Part shown: piece by piece, positions 34,178 to 46,367 of the stretch | Position numbering within the stretch: the first letter of the stretch is position 1 | Layout of the letters: every line of letters begins with the position of its first letter | From: Cladorhizidae sp. MBARI D1340-BT2 | Taxonomy: Eukaryota > Porifera > Demospongiae > Poecilosclerida > Cladorhizidae | Assembly (NCBI GenBank): GCA_028752905.1 | Contig: JAQNBH010000004.1 | Coordinates: 33,301,189 to 33,365,188 of the forward strand | DNA length: 64,000 bases | Direction of reading: 5' to 3' | Translations under genes and position numbers: made by a program | Notes under the pieces: model-generated | What the model saw: only the letters and a program-made list of their open reading frames with translations | Told to the model about the DNA's origin: nothing | Database searches by the model: none

Positions 34178-34232
34178 GGTATGTGTGTGTGTGTGTGTGT
34201 GCAGTGTATGGGTGTGTTTGTGTGTTTAGCTG
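34178..34232. repeat. (GT)n microsatellite
   Basis: TGTGTGTGTGTGTGTGTGTG followed by interrupted GT. Confidence 0.9.
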
Positions 34233-34324
34233 TGATTTCAAAGGCAATAATTATCGTATTATTTGTCTGGTTTCAGTGTGAATGACAACAAACTTTGATG
34301 TCGAGATGACCATTAGTTTATGCT

Positions 34325-34690
34325 ATAGTTACTCCAAGTTACACTATTGAGTACTCCATTTATAATGCATACTCTATGTTACACTACGGGTACTCAGTGT
34401 AATATGATTATGCTATGGTTACTCCATGTTATGCTGTTATTTCATTTTATGTTATGGTTACTCCATGTTACATGTATATGGTTACTTCATACTATGCTAT
34501 GGTTATTCCATGTCGTACTAGAGTTACTCTGTATTACGCTACAGTCTACTCAATGTTACCATATGGTTACTCCATGTTATACTCATACTATGCTATGGTT
34601 ACTCTATATTACACTATGGTTGCTCCATTTTACTTTATGGGCACTGCATGTTATGTGGTTAGTCCATGTAGCACTTGGTTACATTAACTC
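34325..34690. repeat. Degenerate ~21-bp minisatellite
   Basis: Diverged copies of CTATGGTTACTCCATGTTAC with ACTATGCTATGG variants. Confidence 0.8.
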
Positions 34691-35750
34691 TTTCGGCCCC
34701 ATAATTAAGTAATGCAACACAAGAGTACCTTATAATTTTTTGTGGTGCACTGCACAGTCTGGGAGTTATCAGGTTAACCCCTTGGATATGCCATTCTTCA
34801 TAGCATGGGACGTCTATCAGATTAACCCTTTGATAGCTAACTTGCCCGGCGACAACAAATATAAAGCAAACTATTGTGATGCCCTCTTGTGTGTGTGTGT
34901 TGTTTGTCTAGCGTATATACTAGTGTCTTGGCCAAGGATCACAGCCATCACATCTGTTAATGACAATGTCATGTCTCTTGTTAAGTATTGGATCTTGTAG
35001 TGCTCCTAATAGGGGCGGGCGGCTGCGAAAGTTTCTGTATAGAAATACCGTACAGCGGAATAATTTGATGGGGACCATCTAAATTGAAATTATGTTGGGA
35101 ATAAAAGTTCACAGCTTCTAAATCCCCATACACGGATCCCCATACATGGAAGCCAACGTGCCAATGGCCAGGTTAGTAGCTGTAGTGGTTCTAGCCAGTG
35201 AGAGCGCCTGCTTCTTTGTGGTAATTCTTCAATAAACAATTAGCTGCATGTCCAGTGGAAGCTGCAAGCCCAGGGACACCTTCAGGGTGAGGAAGAACTG
35301 TTTCTCTTCCTAAAGTACTGGAGGATAGACAGCGACTTCCTGTCTACCTGCAGATATTGCCGAGTCATACATAGTCACATGCATAAACGATGATGATGTA
35401 ATTGCTACAAATATTGTGTGCGTGTGAAATATTTTCATGTTTGGATGGCCACTCGCAAAATTTCGTGGCTATTCATGTTCACTGTGAAATTATTTCCCTG
35501 GACGGCACTTGTTTGTCCCACGTACTCGCCACTTTTTCCATTTCCCCTGTTTTTTCTGGTTTTTTTAAAAAAGCCATTAACATTCGGCAGTGCCTGCAAT
35601 AAATCTCACTATTTCAATGCATGCTGTTTCTTCTCCTCTGTGTGAGGGTCAGGGATCAGATGCACTCTAGCCAACAGCTTGCGTATAATCCGCCACGCAA
35701 GTTCTCTATGGTGTGCTCCTCTGTGTGGATGTGCATGCTATTTACGTCCA
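34691..35750. other. No gene seen
   Basis: Unique sequence; no coding or RNA signal recognised. Confidence 0.5.
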
Positions 35751-35754
35751 TGCA

Positions 35755-35965
35755 AGGGGACGTCCCTTTAAATGGAAGAATAAACTAAATGGAAGAATGA
35801 AAGATTGAGGGACGTCCTTAATGGAAGAATGGAGGATATCCTTAAATGGAAGGAATGAAAGATTGATGTGTATGTACTTAATGGAAGAATGAGATACCTC
35901 CTTGAAGAATTGGACATGTCCTTCAATGGAGAAATAAACAATTCTTTGAATGGAAGAATGGAAAT
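35755..35965. repeat. Degenerate TTAAATGGAAGAATGA repeat
   Basis: About nine diverged copies of AATGGAAGAATGAA separated by GACGTCCTT or GATGTCCTT words. 35966-36585 has no gene; a GT-rich run lies at 36480-36508. Confidence 0.8.
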
Positions 35966-36585
35966 GAAGAAGGGGGCATGTCAAATTCTAGTGTGTAAGA
36001 TGTGTAGATGCACAGGGTTGCCATGGTAATCCTTGAAGAGAGGTTGCTATTCAAACTAATTGAAGCATGTGTTTTTAACATGCAGATTTCAAATATTCAA
36101 AGCAAGATTTTTCTAAATGAAGCACATGTGTTATGCCTTACATATCGGATTCTAAATAAAGCACACTAGCACCTATTGTGCGGCATGTAAAGTAGATCAA
36201 CTGAAAGTTGACCTTATGTTCACTCGGGGATGTTCACTCAGGGGTGTGTCTACATGTGCATGCTCATTGGATGATGTGCTAATTTGTCATGTGGCATACA
36301 TGTGAGGAAGTGGTGTAACCATGAGGTCCTTAGCAACTGTGTTGCCTGAGGTGAAAGGCTTATTAATTGTATTCATTGACTAAGGTTTATTTTAATTTTA
36401 ATTGTGCAATATTTCTTGGCTGATCTTGTCTTTGTCATGCCCCTTTCTAGAGTTGGCGATTGTCTTGGGTTCACCCAATGTGTGTGTGTGGTGTGTGTAT
36501 GTGTGTGCATGTAGACTGGGCTATGCCCCCAGGCCCTAGCTAGCCTCACATACACACACCCACACCATGAGTCACACACACCATA

Positions 36586-37545
36586 TTCATAGCCCTAGGT
36601 CATATCTATAGCCCAGGTCCTAGCCTAACTCTAGCCATGGCTGATATTTTCTAGCCCTAACTATAGCCCTAGCCCCTACACCCTAGCCTAGCTCTTACAC
36701 CTTAGCCCTAGCTCTTAGCCCTAGCTCTTACACCCTCGCCTCTTAGCCCTAGCCTCTACACCCTAGCCCTAGCTATTACACCCTAGCCCTAGCTATTATA
36801 CCCTAGCCCTAGCTGATATTTTCTAGCCCTAACTATAGCCCTAGCCTCTATACCCTAGCCCTAGCTATTACACCCTAGCCCTAGCTATTACCCTAGCCCT
36901 AGCTCTTACACCCTAGCTCTTCGCCCTAGCTCTTACACCCTAGCCGTAGCTCTTACATCCTAGCCCTAGCTATTACACCCTAGCCCTAACTATAGCCCTA
37001 GCCTCTACACCCTAGCCCTAGCTCTTACACCCTAGCCCTAGCTGATATTTTCTAGCTCTAACTATAGCCCTAGCCTCTACACCCTAGCCCTAGCTATTAT
37101 ACCCTAGCCCTTAGCTCTTAGCCTTAGCTCTTACACCCTAGCCATAGCTCTTACACCCTAGCCCTAGCTGTTACACCCTAGCCCTAGCTCTTAGCCTTAA
37201 CTCTTACACCCTAGCCCTAGCTATTACACCCTAGCCCTAGCTGTTACACCCTAGCCCTAGCTCTTAGCCCTAGCTCTTATATCCTAGCCCTTGCTCTTAG
37301 CCCTAGCTCTTACACCCTAGCCTAGCTATTACACCCTAGCCGTAGGGCTAGTAGCACTAGGTCTTACACCCTAGCCCTAGCTATTACACCCTAGCCGTAG
37401 GGCTAGTAGCACTAGGTCTTACACCCTAGCCCTAGATTTTATACCCTAGCCCTAACTCTTACATCCTAGCCCTTGCTCTTAGCCCTAGGAGGTCTTACAC
37501 CCTAGCCCTAGCTTTTACACCCTAGCCCTAGCCCTAGCCCTAGCT
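36586..37545. repeat. CCCTAGCCCTAGCTNTTACA minisatellite (~19-21 bp)
   Basis: Nearly 1 kb of CCCTAGCCCTAGCTATTACA-type units with frequent 6-bp CCCTAG step changes and a ~190-bp superstructure marked by GCTGATATTTTCTAGC (36637, 36810, 37043). It resembles telomere repeats but CCCTAG is not CCCTAA. Confidence 0.95.
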
Positions 37546-38555
37546 CATTACTCAGCACTCAAGGCAACCTATGTGTACAGTATGCTTCTTGGGAGCACTC
37601 CATGCTTCAAAAGAAGGGAAATTGCTAGGGGGGGGGGGCTCTGCCCCAGGGAGGAGTGGGTCATCTCCCTGTCTAGTAGTGGGGGAGGGGAGGGGGCTTC
37701 CTCAGAGATTAATTTTGATTGAAATTTGTCAAGGTAATGTAAGTCATAGATTCAAACTGCAATGCATGAGCTGAAGCCACCAGTGCACGTGCCATAACTA
37801 TGGTGATAGTAGCTGACTCGATTAGTGTTAAAATGTAATTACCCGGTCAAGAGCGGTCAAGAGCGTGGGTGGAAATTGAGTTTTAAGTTGGATTCCTCGA
37901 AATATTTATTAAAAAACACACACATATTTCCTGGTCTCCGTCTCGGTGAACGGAAAAGAAAGCAATTAACATAATTAGGTGGTGTTGCATCCACACATGC
38001 TCTGTAAGACTCTTCAAGCTCTACCTTCCTGCATGCCCCTCCACGCTGGGGCTCCCATCTCCTCCTCACCTCACCAATGGACACTTTGCCCACAGCTGCA
38101 GGGAATTCTATGCACAAACCAATTAGTTCATGTACAGTTTGCAATTTCTATGACCTTTGACCCTGGTAATTAAAGTTATGCCTGACTGAAAATGACAGTC
38201 AGCTCACACACACGCTCACACACACACGCACATCTGATGTTCTCCAGCCGCAGAGGGGAGGATTAAAGTGGCAAACATTTAGCAATCTTTAATGAAAACG
38301 GTCATTAGGTCTTCCTCTAGCCACTGGTACCAATTTGAGGTCTTTAGCACTTAGCAATCTGGAGTTATTTTGGTGGAGGTTGCAGGGATTCAGGTTTTTG
38401 AGGTCCCTCCACTTTAGGGTCTAGTAACTTGCCTATCATATTAAAAGAGGAGCACACAGAGAGACCTATCTTTTGAGTCAAGTCCATACCATGAAGTATG
38501 CAGAATCTACGGAGCTCTAAAGTTGTAACCACAAATAATAATAATAATACCATCG
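37546..38555. other. No gene seen; G-rich patch 37628-37700
   Basis: 37628-37638 is a G run next to a CTCTGCCCC palindrome half. Frames here are unrecognised. Short CA repeat near 38205-38230. Confidence 0.5.
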
Positions 38556-38559
38556 TTCC

Positions 38560-38695
38560 CTCTTAAATTTGCTCATTCAACGTTTCGGCTACATGCTCTA
38601 GCCTTCATCCAGGGAAAGAGTGAGACAATTGAAGTCGATTATCGAGAAAGCCACAGTACCTATGCTGTCAACTGAGAGTTCTTGAGAGTTTATTT
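38560..38695 (-). ncRNA. Hammerhead-type foldback element, diverged
   Basis: Minus strand: CTGGATGA (one-base insertion in the box), stem II GGCTA/TAGCC (changed on one side relative to the family yet still paired), GAAAC, GTT, GAATGAGC. The right side (38625-38690) carries the family tail ACAATTGAAGTCGATTATCG and GTCAACTGAGAGTTC. Box insertion argues against activity. Confidence 0.5.
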
Positions 38696-39160
38696 AGTTG
38701 TACGTACACTGTACAGAGTTATTGGTACCTGTCGGGTAGAGGTGTTGGATATGACGGTGCCCATGTCTGGTGCTTCGTGTTGGCAACATTTAGGACCACT
38801 TTAAACAGTGCAGGATCATGTTGTCTGCAATGTCGAGGTACAGGTACTGGGTGTTTGTTGTGGCACTATCAGGTGCCACGCACCCTGTTGGCAACATCTA
38901 TGACCCTGTTCTTAGCTTGCTCTTAGTGGACTTACAGACGAGAATGCAAGGACAGATATGGACTCATGTATTGTGATTATGAACACGGGCACATGAATGA
39001 GGACTTGTTAGTTTTTAGTTCTGAATATTAGCATTAGTTATTTTCAAAGTTCTTAGGGGGGGGGAGAGGGGATTTTGGAGCCTGAACTTTCTGGCGGTAT
39101 GGGGAGGAGAGGACACTCCTCTGTATGAAGCACAGCTATTCCTTCGCTCCTACACACCTG
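38696..39160. other. No gene seen
   Basis: Unique sequence with a G run at 39056-39065. Confidence 0.5.
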
Positions 39161-39164
39161 AGCC

Positions 39165-39645
39165 TTTTACCTTAGTCCTCTGCCCTAGTCCTCTGCCCTA
39201 GTCCTCTGCCCTAGTCCTCTGCCCTAGTCCTCTGCCCTAGTCTTCTGCCCTAGTCCTCTACCCTAGTCCTCTGCCCTAGTCCTCTGCCCTTGTCCTCTGC
39301 CCTAGTCCTCTGCCCTAGTCTTCTGCCCTAGTCTTCTGCCCTAGTCCTCTACCCTAGTCCTCTGCCCTAGTCCTCTGCCCTAGTCCTCTGCCCTAGTCCT
39401 CTGCCCTAGTCCTCTGCCCTAGTCCTCTGCCCTAGTCTTCTGCCCTAGTCCTCTGCCCTAGTCCTCTGCCCTAGTCCTCTGCCCTTGTCCTCTGCCCTAG
39501 TCCTCTGCCCTAGTCTTCTGCCCTAGTCCTCTGCCCTAGTCCTCTGCCCTAGTCCTCTGCCCTAGTCCTCTGCCCTAGTCCTCTGCCCTAGTCCTCTGCC
39601 CTAGTCCTCTACCCTAGCCCTCTGCCCTAGCCCTCTACCTTGGAT
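39165..39645. repeat. 13-bp minisatellite CCCTAGTCCTCTG
   Basis: About 37 units with TCTTCTG and CTCTA variants and internal block duplication. It shares the CCCTAG core with 36586-37545. Confidence 0.97.
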
Positions 39646-40039
39646 ACTTGAGAGTGGTTTAATAGTACATGACATGCATGACTATAAAGTGACTTCCATT
39701 GCCATGCCCCCTTTGTTGAGCTGGAACAAGTGTTGGCTTCAGGTCAGTGTTGCCATGGCTACTCAGGATGCCGAGGAAGAAGCACACATCGTGGGGAAAA
39801 GAATGACTTACTTCCTTTGAAATTTGAGAGGATCTTTACTTAGCATATTTCCCTTTAGGCTTCTCTGTGGACTTTCCATTTCAATTATCTGCTTGTGATG
39901 GGTGTGGTTTATTTTTATTTTTAGGGAAGCTTACTTGGTGTGTCTGGAAGCTACAAACTCTATGAGTAGATTCCTGTATGGTTGAGTAGGTTATAGCTCA
40001 AGCATGACTCTAGTATTCAGGAGTTTAATATGTACCTGC
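39646..40039. other. No gene seen
   Basis: Unique sequence. Confidence 0.5.
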
Positions 40040-41085
40040 CCAACCTGCCTCAGCCCAGCGTGGTGTTGGTCCAGTGTGTGTCCCCATAGACCTACTGTCA
40101 ACCTACTTCAACCTGCCTCAACCCTGTGTGGTATTGGTCCAGTGTGTGTCCCAATAGAGCTATTGTCAACCTACTTCAACCTGCCTCAGCCCAGTATGGT
40201 GTTGGTCCAGTGTGGTGTTGGTCCAGTGTGTGTCCCCATAGAGTTATTGTTAACTTACTTCAACCTGCCTCAACCCAGTGTGGTGTTGGTCCAGTGTGTG
40301 TCCCCATAGAGCTATTGTCAACCTACTTCAACCTGCCTCGGCCCAGTATGGTGTTGGTCCAGTGTGGTGTTGGTCCAGTGTGTGTCCCCATAGAGTTATT
40401 GTTAACTTACTTCAACCTGCCTCAACCCAGTGTGGTGTTGGTCCAGTGTGTGTCCCCATAGAGCTATTGTCAACCTACTTCAACCTGCCTCAGCGCAGTA
40501 TGGTGTTGGTCCAGTGTGGTGTTGGTCCAGTGTGTGCCCCCATAGAGTTATTGTTAACTTACTTCAACCTGCCTCAACCCAGTGTGGTGTTGGTCCAGTG
40601 TGTGTCCCCATAGAGTTATTGTCAACTTACTGCAACCTGCCTCAACCCTGTGTGGTGTTGGTCCAGTGTGTGTCCCCATAGAGCTATTGTCAACCTACTT
40701 CAACCTGCCTCGGCCCAGTATGGTGTTGGTCCAGTGTGGTGTTGGTCCAGTGTGTGTCCCCATAGAGTTATTGTTAACTTACTTCAACCTGCCTCAACCC
40801 AGTGTGGTGTTGGTCCAGTGTGTGTCCCCATAGAGCTATTGTCAACCTACTTCAACCTGCCTCGGCCCAGTATGGTGTTGGTCCAGTGTGGTGTTGGTCC
40901 AGTGTGTGCCCCTATAGAGTTATTGTTAACTTACTTCAACCTGCCTCAACCCAGTGTGGTGTTGGTCCAGTGTGTGTCCCCATAGAGCTATTGTCAACCT
41001 ACTTCAACCTGCCTCAACCCAGTGTGGTGTTCGTCCAGTGTGTGTTCCCATAGAGATATTGTCAACTTACTGCAACCTGCCAGTG
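40040..41085 (+). repeat. 68/84-bp minisatellite, ~152-bp higher-order unit
   Basis: Units contain CAACCTGCCTCAACCCAGTG, TGGTGTTGGTCCAGTGTGTG and TCCCCATAGAGCTATTGTCA. A duplicated GGTCCAGTGTGGTGTT segment makes every second unit longer, giving a 152-bp repeat (40126, 40278, 40430, 40582). Inverted relative to 24640-24885. Confidence 0.97.
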
Positions 41086-43085
41086 TTCCATAATTGTGAC
41101 AACACAACCAATGGCCTCATATTTATCAGCTGCAAAGACATGCTAGGCCACCTTCAATTTCCACCACTTAACAGCTGCCCTAACAGTCCACAAATTGTCC
41201 ACAGGAAATTATAAACAATTAGTGTATGGACCACCTCATAGCTGGAACTGGGCTTGTAGTGAGGGCCACTCACCATGTCTGCATAAGTGCATATTACACA
41301 CAAAGTGCAGTGCTCATATTACACAAGGTGCAGTGCTCATATTACACAAGGTGTAGTGCTCATATTACACACAAGGAGTGGTAAGTGTTAGCTAGCGCAG
41401 ACAAGCACACTAGATCACAGCGAGTTTGTGCGAAGTCTTCAGCATTCCTGCATGCCTACATCTCTAGTTGTGGAATTTCTCGCAGTAGTTGTTGACCTTT
41501 GAGCTCCATTCTGTTAGTGCCGGGAACTCTTTTTTTAAATGGATTTAACGACACGAGTTAAAGGATGGTGTCTTTTTCTGCCACCTACCTTCCTGGGTCA
41601 GCATAAGACTTCCTTGGTGAGTCTGACCGACTGTAAACTTTGGATCCAAGCAGATTTTATCTGTGGGTGGAGGGAGGAACAAGGGTATGCTTCTCATCGC
41701 CCACCCCTCCCCCCCCCCCCCCCACCCACAAACACATACACATCACATTATCTTCCATGTTGCTCCCCAAAACAATAGCCCCAGAAAAAGCGCTGCCAAG
41801 GATATCTTCTTTTCCATTATAAGAGGAAGAGTTGGCGTTGATATTCTAGGGCAGTGTCGAATATCGCATGTCTCAGGGATGGATCATAACCCTTGGCCTT
41901 GAATTTGCCCTGATCATAGCGTACCCTCAACTTTGGAACGGCCGTAGCCCTAGAATATGGCGCTATCCCTATATCCTTGGGTCTAATCTCTGGGGACGTC
42001 TAGTAGTGTTCTTGGAGGGACTGTGAAGAACAGGACATGTGTGCCAGACAGATAAGGAGGCCAGCTGATCCTGCCAGACCACATATGCTGGCTTGGAAAC
42101 ATCTCACCTAAAATGTGGGGGTTGATAAGTGTTCCTAAGTGGCTTGAGCTTGTTTGAGCCACTTTATCTTTGGCTTCTGCTTCCAGACTACATTGGCCAG
42201 ACAGTAGCTTGTTGTGTGGGAGGAGCATAATTAACAGATAAACAGTAATTAACACCTCTGAAGTGAGATTACTCTGGTTCCCAACTGTTTTTAAACCACA
42301 CAGCTTCACAGGTTGTGATTGTTCTGACAAGGAGTGTGGGCGAGATTACCTTTGGCACGTGATACATGCCACTTGAAGGGCACAGTGACTACAAGCGAGC
42401 GGTCATTGGAATGTGGGTACGTAGCTCTGGAACGCTCCTTGCCCAGTGTGATGGCCAGCGGGAGACATGATGCGCACACAATTAAACTCTCGATCTTTGT
42501 GTTGGCTTCTGGTTTGACCAGCGTAAATGACTCGAGACGCTAATTTGGTCATCGTAACATGGATTGGTAAATCAAGCGTACAAGCCAATCACTGTAATTG
42601 CAATTTTTTAAATTTAATTTTTAAAATTCTAATTTGCATGCCCAGGGGACCCTGGCACTGGAACAGAATAGCTTCGAAATTACACTTGTGGATGTGGTTA
42701 AAAAAATTAATTAATCCTAGTAATTGAACTTTGCAGTAGCCCACATGGACACCCAGTTTCACCTATTCCTGGAACTCCTCTGCTGAGGAGAGTTGCAAGG
42801 GTACCTGTGCCTGCCAAGAATCACTCTGAACCTCATCACTACGGAGAAAGGACTCACGCCAGATCGCGCGTCTTTGCTGCAAGCTTTGTTGAAGGCGTGG
42901 CACTGTGTAGCTTTCCCCCCGCATGCCTGTAGGGACTGACTCGTACAACAGGTTATTGTAGCTGCATTTTATTGATGTTTATTGGAAAAATCCTTATAAC
43001 TATTAATATTATGCTATAAATAGCTGCCAATATACACTTTCTTGCCTTTTGAATAGATGGAAACGTTCTTTGGTGCTTACTGCTA
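41086..43085. other. No gene seen; small repeats
   Basis: 41295-41375 has three copies of a ~31-bp CACAAGGTGCAGTGCTCATA unit; 41707-41723 is poly-C; ATATTCTAGGGC (about 41841) and GCCCTAGAATAT (about 41947) form a 12-bp inverted repeat. 42767-42860 resembles 51925-52010. Confidence 0.5.
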
Positions 43086-43094
43086 TTAGTACTC

Positions 43095-43735
43095 AGAGAT
43101 ATATGCATAGCTGGGGTGTCAAGTGTGTGTGTGCTGAACACAAGCCAGAGATATATGCATAGCTGGGGTGTCAAGTGTGTGTGTGCTGAACACAAGCCAG
43201 AGATATATGCATAGCTGGGGTGTCAAGTGTGTGTGTGCTGAACACAAGCCATACATATATGCATAGCTGGGGTGTCAAGTGTGTGTGTGCTGAACACAAG
43301 CCAGAGATATATGCATAGCTGGGGTGTCAAGTGTGTGTGTGCTGAACACAAGCCAGAGATATATGCATAGCTGGGGTGTCAAGTGTGTGTGTGCTGAACA
43401 CAAGCCAGAGATATATGCATAGCTGGGGTGTCAAGTGTGTGTGTGCTGAACACAAGCCAGAGATATATGCATAGCTGGGGTGTCAAGTGTGTGTGTGCTG
43501 AACACAAGCCAGAGATATATGCATAGCTGGGGTGTCAAGTATGTGTGTGCTGAACACAAGCCAGAGATATATGCATAGCTGGGGTGTCAAGTGTGTGTGT
43601 GCTGAACACAAGCCAGAGATATATGCATAGCTGGGGTGTCAAGTGTGTGTGTGCTGAACACAAGCCAGAGATATATGCATAGCTGGGGTGTCAAGTATGT
43701 GTGTGCTGAACACAAGCCATACAGCTTGGCACAGA
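43095..43735. repeat. 52-bp minisatellite
   Basis: Twelve nearly identical units: AGAGATATATGCATAGCTGG, GGTGTCAAGTGTGTGTGTG, CTGAACACAAGCC. Very low divergence suggests recent expansion. Confidence 0.97.
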
Positions 43736-43789
43736 CTCTTCTGTTATCTATCTACCTCTCTAAGTAGTACTTAACCACTCACCCATTCA

Positions 43790-43856
43790 CACACTCACTC
43801 ACTCACTAACTCACCCACTCACTCACTCACCCACCCACTCACTCACTCACTCACCC
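43790..43856. repeat. (TCAC)n microsatellite, left edge
   Basis: Imperfect CACT/CCAC tetranucleotides flanking the 3' end of retrotransposon copy 1. Confidence 0.9.
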
Positions 43857-44189
43857 ATATATAATAAACTTCATTGAATTGTAAAGCACAAGCACAAACA
43901 AAGCAATGAGGGGTGGAGTTATCCAAGCTCAGCATTGTCATAATGTTCTACAAAAACATTGCACAATCACTTGGCTCCAAACCGCAAATTAAGTGACCTT
44001 ATGTCATGACATGCAGAAAAGCAACAATAAAAAACAAAAACAAAAAATGATTAAGCAATAATGAAGGGATAATTTATTATCCTTTAAGGAAATATTTTAG
44101 TGATAATTATGGATTATTTTTATTTCTGCAGCACCAGATGTTAAAGGAGCCAATTATTGCTTCTCTAGCAGCTTGCACTAAGAGAATAC
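43857..44189 (-). mobile_element. R2-like retrotransposon copy 1, 5'-truncated (333 bp)
   Basis: Nearly identical to the 3' end of copy 2: 3' UTR plus the last codons of the RT/endonuclease ORF. It breaks at GAGAATAC directly into TCAC repeats. 5' truncation of this kind is typical of non-LTR retrotransposition. Confidence 0.9.
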
Positions 44190-44247
44190 ACTCACTCACT
44201 CACTCACTCACTCACTCACTCACTCACTCACTCACTCACTCACTCAC
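44190..44247. repeat. (TCAC)n between retrotransposon copies 1 and 2
   Basis: Pure tetranucleotide run of 58 bp. Confidence 0.97.
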
Positions 44248-44507
44248 AAAAATATATATATATATAATAAACTTCATTGAATTGTAAAGCACAAGCACAA
44301 ACAAAGCAATGAGGGGTGGAGTTATCCAAGCTCAGCTTGTCATAATGTTCTACAAAAACATTGCACAATCACTTGGCTCCAAACCGCAAATTAAGTGACC
44401 TTATGTCATGACATGCAGAAAAGCAACAATAAAACAAAAACAAAAAAATGATTAAGCAATAATGAAGGGATAATTAATTATCCTTTAAGGTAATATTTTA
44501 GTGATAA

Positions 44508-46367
44508 TTATGGATTATTTTTATTTCTGCAGCACCAGATGTTAAAGGAGCCAATTATTGCTTCTCTAGCAGCTTGCACTAAGAGAATACGAGTCTTGGT
44601 TGTGGAGATGTTTAGTTCGACTTGAAGCTTTGTGAAACCACGTAGATTTGGCAGGCCACGTGAACCAATTTCCAATGTAATCAGCTTGGCGGTGTAGCCT
44701 GATTGTTGACATGCAGAGAGTAGTGGTATGTATTTGACCTCCTTCCTAGTCGCAGCTTCGTGGAATAAGGTGTCGAAACACACTGTTAGTTCCACAAGGC
44801 AGACACACTTGCGTTCATCATCCCACCAGACAATGTCAGGTCTGAGTTCAGTAGGGGTGATGTGGGAAGGGAAATTGTACGCATTGTCCAGGTCAACAGT
44901 GCTAAAGGCTGTGTTAGGGAGGTGTTGCGAGATGGTTTCATAAATGATAGCCAGAACAGAGTCATGCCGCTCATTGTAACGTCTTAGTTTCAAGGCTATC
45001 TTGCAGGAGTTTAGGACGTGGACAAGGTTCTGGCGATCCTCATGGCACAGGGGGCAGTTGTCAGAGTTCTTCTTTTTCCACAGGTGCAGATTTGCATTGT
45101 GGGGTAGGGTATCATGTGCAGCATTCAGAACAAATTTGAAAGACTCCTCTGGGAGAGACTGCACCGCTTTAGCCCAGATGGTAGCAGAATCAGGGGTGGT
45201 GGCACGAATCATGTGGCCCTGTCTAGGTAGGTTGTGGAGATATTTTAAGTGAGCTTGTTCCTCCTCATTAGTCACCTGCTTTTTGACTGCTACAAGTAGT
45301 GCTTTGCGTGAGCGTGATGGATCTTTTCGCATCGTGTCCCTAACAATGATGGCTGGTCGAAATTTCTGTCGTTTCGCAGCAATCTCAGCCTGTAAACCTT
45401 TCTCTGCAATATGTCTGACACAAGGGTCAGCTGAGGTGAGTATCTGGCACTGTCTTGAGACTTGGAGTCGCTTATAGAGAGAGGACAATGATGGTAGGTT
45501 AAGGCCTCCATCTCTCTGTGGGAGGTAGAGCAAGTTGGGACTAGCAGATTTTGTAAGACCTGTCCACTTCTTCAGAAATCTCGTAGCTGTTGTCTCTAGG
45601 TTACGTTCAATCCAAGTTATGGGGAAAACATGGATGGTGAGAGGCCAATTGAGCCTAGGACACACACCAAGCTTGTACAGTTTCATCTTCTGCTGTCTTG
45701 TGACTGGACATCTGTCCACTGCTTGTACCATGCGATTTAGAGCCTCTTTAAGGTTGGATCGGGCCATGGAAGGATTTTGAGGAATCTGAATGGGTAACCC
45801 AAGGAACTTGATCGTACTACTGCCCATGAAAGGGAGTGTCTTTCCTGACAAGGTAAGCTGGGGGTCGATGGTGTGACCTGTAGAGCTTTGTATTGCTACA
45901 GAGTGGCATTTTGCAATATTTGCCTTCATACCCGACCATCCAAGCCACTGGTCGACCGTGTTCAACTGTTGCTGACCGGCGGCTGGGCTGTTGGTAATGA
46001 TACATGTATCATCTGCATATTGAAGAAGGTTGGTGTGGTGGGTAGAGTCAGATAATGTATACCCAAGATCTTTTTGTGCTTGCAAAGTGTCAACTAAGGT
46101 GTTAATCACTGTATTAAACACTACCCCCGACAGAGGGTCACCTTGGTAGACACCTATCTTCAGAGGAATGCTTGGGGTAGACCAATCTGAAGTTAGGATG
46201 GTGGCTGCGAGGTCTGAGTAAAGGGATTCTAAGATGGAGCAGAGTTGTGGGGGGGCATAGTAGTGTTTGAGTGAGAACTGGATGAGCGAGTGGTGGACGC
46301 TGCCGTATGCATTTGCGAGGTCAATCCAGGAAACAGCAAGTGATTTATGTTTCTTTTTGGGCCTCAA
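44508..46367 (-). CDS. Retrotransposon ORF, 3' part: reverse transcriptase core, CCHC knuckle, RLE endonuclease
   Basis: About 619 codons. Residue 16 is the first catalytic Asp (WIDLANAYGSV, RT motif A); YQGDPLSGVVFN (74-85) is the finger-palm motif; YADDTCI (117-123) holds the catalytic Asp pair; KFLGLPI (187-193) begins the thumb. A C-x2-C-x8-H-x4-C knuckle lies at 438-455 (CPLC to NSC). The restriction-like endonuclease follows: RPDIVWWDD (509-517) and CLVELTV with Glu526. The protein nicks target DNA and reverse-transcribes element RNA from the nick. The first codon of this frame is a non-ATG (TTG) created by frame choice; it really continues the upstream ORF through a 1-nt frame change at the A5 run at 46353-46357. 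Whether this is a mutation or programmed shift is unknown. Confidence 0.9.
   Translation of the reverse strand: MRPKKKHKSLAVSWIDLANAYGSVHHSLIQFSLKHYYAPPQLCSILESLYSDLAATILTSDWSTPSIPLKIGVYQGDPLSGVVFNTVINTLVDTLQAQKDLGYTLSDSTHHTNLLQYADDTCIITNSPAAGQQQLNTVDQWLGWSGMKANIAKCHSVAIQSSTGHTIDPQLTLSGKTLPFMGSSTIKFLGLPIQIPQNPSMARSNLKEALNRMVQAVDRCPVTRQQKMKLYKLGVCPRLNWPLTIHVFPITWIERNLETTATRFLKKWTGLTKSASPNLLYLPQRDGGLNLPSLSSLYKRLQVSRQCQILTSADPCVRHIAEKGLQAEIAAKRQKFRPAIIVRDTMRKDPSRSRKALLVAVKKQVTNEEEQAHLKYLHNLPRQGHMIRATTPDSATIWAKAVQSLPEESFKFVLNAAHDTLPHNANLHLWKKKNSDNCPLCHEDRQNLVHVLNSCKIALKLRRYNERHDSVLAIIYETISQHLPNTAFSTVDLDNAYNFPSHITPTELRPDIVWWDDERKCVCLVELTVCFDTLFHEAATRKEVKYIPLLSACQQSGYTAKLITLEIGSRGLPNLRGFTKLQVELNISTTKTRILLVQAAREAIIGSFNIWCCRNKNNP

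Noticed and set aside
36586..37545. Interstitial telomere repeat
   Set aside because: The core is CCCTAG and not CCCTAA, and units are 19-21 bp with other sequence.
41839..41958. MITE with ATATTCTAGGGC inverted ends
   Set aside because: Only a 12-bp inverted repeat, seen once, with no target duplication.
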